A DNA stretch of 7,100 nucleotides from an uncultured Clostridia bacterium (GTDB lineage Bacteria > Bacillota > Clostridia > Lachnospirales > Anaerotignaceae). Both the position numbers and the translations under genes were made by a program. The stretch lies in contig CAJUJJ010000064.1 in the NCBI GenBank assembly GCA_910586765.1, forward strand, positions 1 to 7,100. Reading direction: 5' to 3'. The notes beneath the pieces were generated by a model. The model had not been told where the DNA came from and did not search any database. It saw only the letters and a list, made by a program, of their open reading frames with translations. Shown here one piece after another: positions 5,325 through 7,100 of this stretch (within the stretch, counting starts at the first letter, position 1; every line of letters begins with the position of its first letter).

Positions 5325-5471
5325 AATAATAAGGAGAAAATTTTTTCGCTTTTTTGTTTCGTTATATTGTAATAGTTTGTATTTTTTTTAAAACAATTAA
5401 AAATTTTGTAGTATATTGATGTTTTTTATTGTTTATATAAGTAAAATAAAATAGAAAAGGAAGTGTTTTAA

Positions 5472-6824
5472 GTGTTGCAAAAATTATGTGTTATCTTTGT
5501 AATGACAATAATGACATCAATTTCTCCATTGCCTGCTGAAATAGTAAATTTAAACAGTATTATAGAAACGGCAGAAGAACCAATTGGTGTCACCTATAAA
5601 ATGCCAGAGGGTGTAACAGATATGCCTAAAAAAATAATTCCAAACAGACAAAATATTGAAACAATTATACTTCCTAGCACAGCAGTTTGGGATAATAGAA
5701 ATTTATTAGATATGGAAAATGATACAATGTCTTGGGATTGTGCTTTTCCAAAATTAAAAAAAATAATTGTTTCAAAGAAAAATCCTACTCTTTCTAGTTA
5801 TGATGGTGTACTCTTTGATAAAAACAAACAAATACTATTATACTATCCTGCAAGTAAGGAAGAAAAAAGTTATATTGTGCCAGAAGGTGTTACAAAAATA
5901 AAAGATTTTGCATTTCAACAAAATAAAAATTTAGAAGAAATTATATTACCTCATTCTCTGAAAACAATAGAAACAGGTGCTTTTCGACATACAGAATTAA
6001 AACATTTATCTATACCAAATAATGTTATACTTTCTGATGACGAATTTCAGAGAAGTATTGATTTATCAAATTCTACAATATCTGTTGTAATTTCTGGAGG
6101 AGTAAAAAGGATTGGAGATTTTACTTTTTACAGACATCAGCAGTTAAAAAAGATTGGACTATCAGAAGGATTAAAAGAAATAGGAGAATATGCTTTTTAT
6201 AGAACAGGTATGAATATAATTGCAATACCAAAAAGTGTAAAAAAAATAGAAACTTCTGCTTTTGAAAGAAATGATTCTTTAAAATTTGTTATTTATAGAG
6301 GAATGAAACAAAAATTTTATAATATGATACAAAAAGCTGGATTTGATGAAAGACCAGGAAAAGAAATGCCAGAGTTTGTAAAAGAAGTCAATTTGGTGAT
6401 TGATGACGTTGCTATTGATTTTGATGGTTTGGCAGAAAGACCTTTTTATTATCAAAATAAAGTATATGTACCATCTCAGTATGTATGTAATTTGTGTGGC
6501 ATTTCTACAAAATGGATTTCATGGTATCCTTGTATAGCACAATATCAAAAGGATGATACCATTGTAAAAGTAACAACAGGAGAAAATATGGCTACTATAA
6601 ATAATGAAACATTTGATATTGGTGCAGAAGCATTACTTATCAATGAAGAATCTCCTTATACACCTGAAACAATTCTTCCTATTACTATAGAGGATTTAGA
6701 GGGAAACCAAAGTATAATTTATTGTCCTGTTGATACTATTTTAGAACAATTTGGTATAAACTGTCATTACAGTAAATTAAAAAATACACTTTATATAAAT
6801 ACACTTTATATTGAAACAAAATAA
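5472..6824 (+). CDS. Secreted BspA-type leucine-rich-repeat protein with C-terminal copper-amine-oxidase-like region
   Basis: The 450-residue product starts at GTG 5472, with AAAAGGAA about nine bases before. A signal peptide occupies about 1-22 (LCVIFVMTIMTSISPLPA). Residues about 45-285 contain BspA/LRR_5 repeats with the typical pattern LxxIxLPxxLxxIexxAFxxC: NLEEIILPHSLKTIETGAF, LKHLSIPNNV, QLKKIGLSEGLKEIGEYAF, NIIAIPKSVKKIETSAF. Residues about 305-450 read like a copper-amine-oxidase-like domain, with NLVIDDVAIDF, FYYQNKVYVPSQYVCNL and a final YCPVDTILEQFGINCHYS. Such proteins are surface or secreted adhesin-like proteins; ligand unknown. The last residues contain a duplicated NTLYI. It shares its second domain type with the preceding gene, so the two probably work at the same cell-surface site. 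The 147-base gap upstream is AT-rich with no clear promoter; a TTGATG at about 5416 is the best -35 candidate. Confidence 0.85.
   Translation: MLQKLCVIFVMTIMTSISPLPAEIVNLNSIIETAEEPIGVTYKMPEGVTDMPKKIIPNRQNIETIILPSTAVWDNRNLLDMENDTMSWDCAFPKLKKIIVSKKNPTLSSYDGVLFDKNKQILLYYPASKEEKSYIVPEGVTKIKDFAFQQNKNLEEIILPHSLKTIETGAFRHTELKHLSIPNNVILSDDEFQRSIDLSNSTISVVISGGVKRIGDFTFYRHQQLKKIGLSEGLKEIGEYAFYRTGMNIIAIPKSVKKIETSAFERNDSLKFVIYRGMKQKFYNMIQKAGFDERPGKEMPEFVKEVNLVIDDVAIDFDGLAERPFYYQNKVYVPSQYVCNLCGISTKWISWYPCIAQYQKDDTIVKVTTGENMATINNETFDIGAEALLINEESPYTPETILPITIEDLEGNQSIIYCPVDTILEQFGINCHYSKLKNTLYINTLYIETK
6783..6812 (+). repeat. 15-bp tandem duplication at the 3' end of the LRR gene
   Basis: AATACACTTTATATA (6783-6797) is followed directly by AATACACTTTATATT (6798-6812), 14 of 15 bases identical. 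Being in frame, it encodes NTLYI twice just before the terminal ETK. It looks like a replication-slippage duplication. Confidence 0.85.
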
Positions 6825-6836
6825 TAAATATAAAAT

Positions 6837-6886
6837 AAAAATGTTGTTATAATAATTTGTTATGACAGCATTTTTTATTTTTTAAA
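6837..6886 (+). terminator. Intrinsic terminator after the LRR gene
   Basis: AAAAATGTTGTTATAA (6837-6852) pairs with TTATGACAGCATTTTT (6860-6875) over 16 positions, two of them U-G pairs on this strand, around a seven-base loop. Long T-runs follow to 6883. It begins 13 bases after the stop codon. Confidence 0.85.
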
Positions 6887-6990
6887 ATTTTTAAAATTTA
6901 GTTTACACACACTAGCATAAATCCTCTTTCTATTATGTAAGCAGCAATAAATGGAATAAGAGTATCAGGACTATTCTTGTTCTGTTTGTC

Positions 6991-7018
6991 TTGATTGCTG
7001 TGGTTAAAAAAATAATGT
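6991..7018 (+). promoter_or_regulatory. Candidate promoter for the gene starting at the right edge
   Basis: TTGATT (6991-6996) and TAATGT (7013-7018) are 16 bases apart. It stands about 25 bases before the ATG at 7043, so the leader would be very short. The rest of 6887-6990 shows no gene, only AT-rich sequence. Confidence 0.3.
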
Positions 7019-7042
7019 ACAAAAAAAGAAAGGATAATGTTT

Positions 7043-7100
7043 ATGTCTAGGCGGTATACTTAAACAAATTTTACAGGAAATAACAACTAAAAAAATAGGG
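7043..7100 (+). pseudogene. Possible 5' end of a frameshifted gene, cut by the window edge
   Basis: AGAAAGGATAATG (7027-7039), two bases, then TATG (7042-7045) repeats the ribosome binding site and double-ATG layout of the 4452 gene (4436-4454), matching at 17 of 19 positions. The ATG at 7043 gives MSRRYT and then stops at 7061. Skipping one base (A7049) yields an open frame to the window end reading GGILKQILQEITTKKIG, whose KQ..(4)I.TT layout recalls the MKQFKKIISTT start of the 4452 protein. The simplest reading is a related secreted protein with a one-base insertion. It may also be a chance open frame; too little is visible to decide. Confidence 0.35.

Noticed and set aside
5314..5391. 25-codon frame encoding a cationic, Phe-rich peptide (MVFKIIRRKFFRFF start) overlapping the end of the 4452 gene
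   Set aside because: It looks like a small membrane-active peptide but has no ribosome binding site, and homopolymeric A/T runs easily give Lys/Phe-rich translations.
6941..7012. Hydrophobic translation (VSGLFLFCLS, then LLWLKK) possibly from a decayed membrane protein
   Set aside because: It is broken by a TGA, has no start or ribosome binding site, and is too short to support a gene remnant.

Overview
The window is very AT-rich, has strong AGGAGG-type ribosome binding sites, and carries BspA-like leucine-rich repeats, copper-amine-oxidase-like domains and an ECF sigma/DUF4367 anti-sigma pair. Together these point to a low-GC Firmicute, most likely a gut-type Clostridia species; this is inferred from style, not from a marker gene. 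The dense regulators and small secreted proteins look like an accessory or mobile-element region. I see no integrase, relaxase, rRNA, tRNA or CRISPR array.

Left block (1-1021), mostly leftward. A truncated CDS starts at 94 and resembles the small sigma-70-like regulators of integrative elements. A sigma-region-4-like protein occupies 810-445. The 350 bases between them hold several inverted repeats, a good leftward intrinsic terminator, and a hairpin that would hide the ribosome binding site of the leftmost gene. The space from 811 to 1021 is a divergent control region with a tandem 11-bp repeat.

Centre (1022-3733), all rightward. First comes a small sigma-70-like regulator whose reading frame extends 36 codons upstream of its first permissible start (TTG). 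It appears either to begin at a non-canonical ATA or to have lost its ATG. Then comes a tight cassette: XRE repressor, ECF sigma factor, membrane anti-sigma factor overlapping it by 8 bp, and a small secreted protein, closed by a strong terminator at 3770-3810. An extended -10 promoter next to a perfect palindrome probably drives the cassette under XRE autoregulation. The sigma/anti-sigma pair probably responds to an envelope signal.

Right block (3811-7100). A leftward gene at 4268-3831 encodes a small papain-fold (NlpC/P60-like) peptidoglycan hydrolase candidate with Cys32 and His92 but no signal peptide. Two rightward secreted proteins follow: a copper-amine-oxidase-like domain protein (4452-5324), and a BspA-type LRR protein with a C-terminal copper-amine-oxidase-like region (5472-6824). 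A terminator follows at 6837-6886. At the right edge a ribosome binding site nearly identical to that of the 4452 gene precedes a start whose frame is interrupted after six codons, suggesting a frameshifted or decayed gene.

The best leads for something undescribed are the leaderless hydrolase beside a sigma-controlled secreted-protein cassette, the start-less sigma gene behind a hairpin that masks its G-rich ribosome binding site, and the structured leader at the left. All functional calls come from reading motifs by eye; no database search was run.
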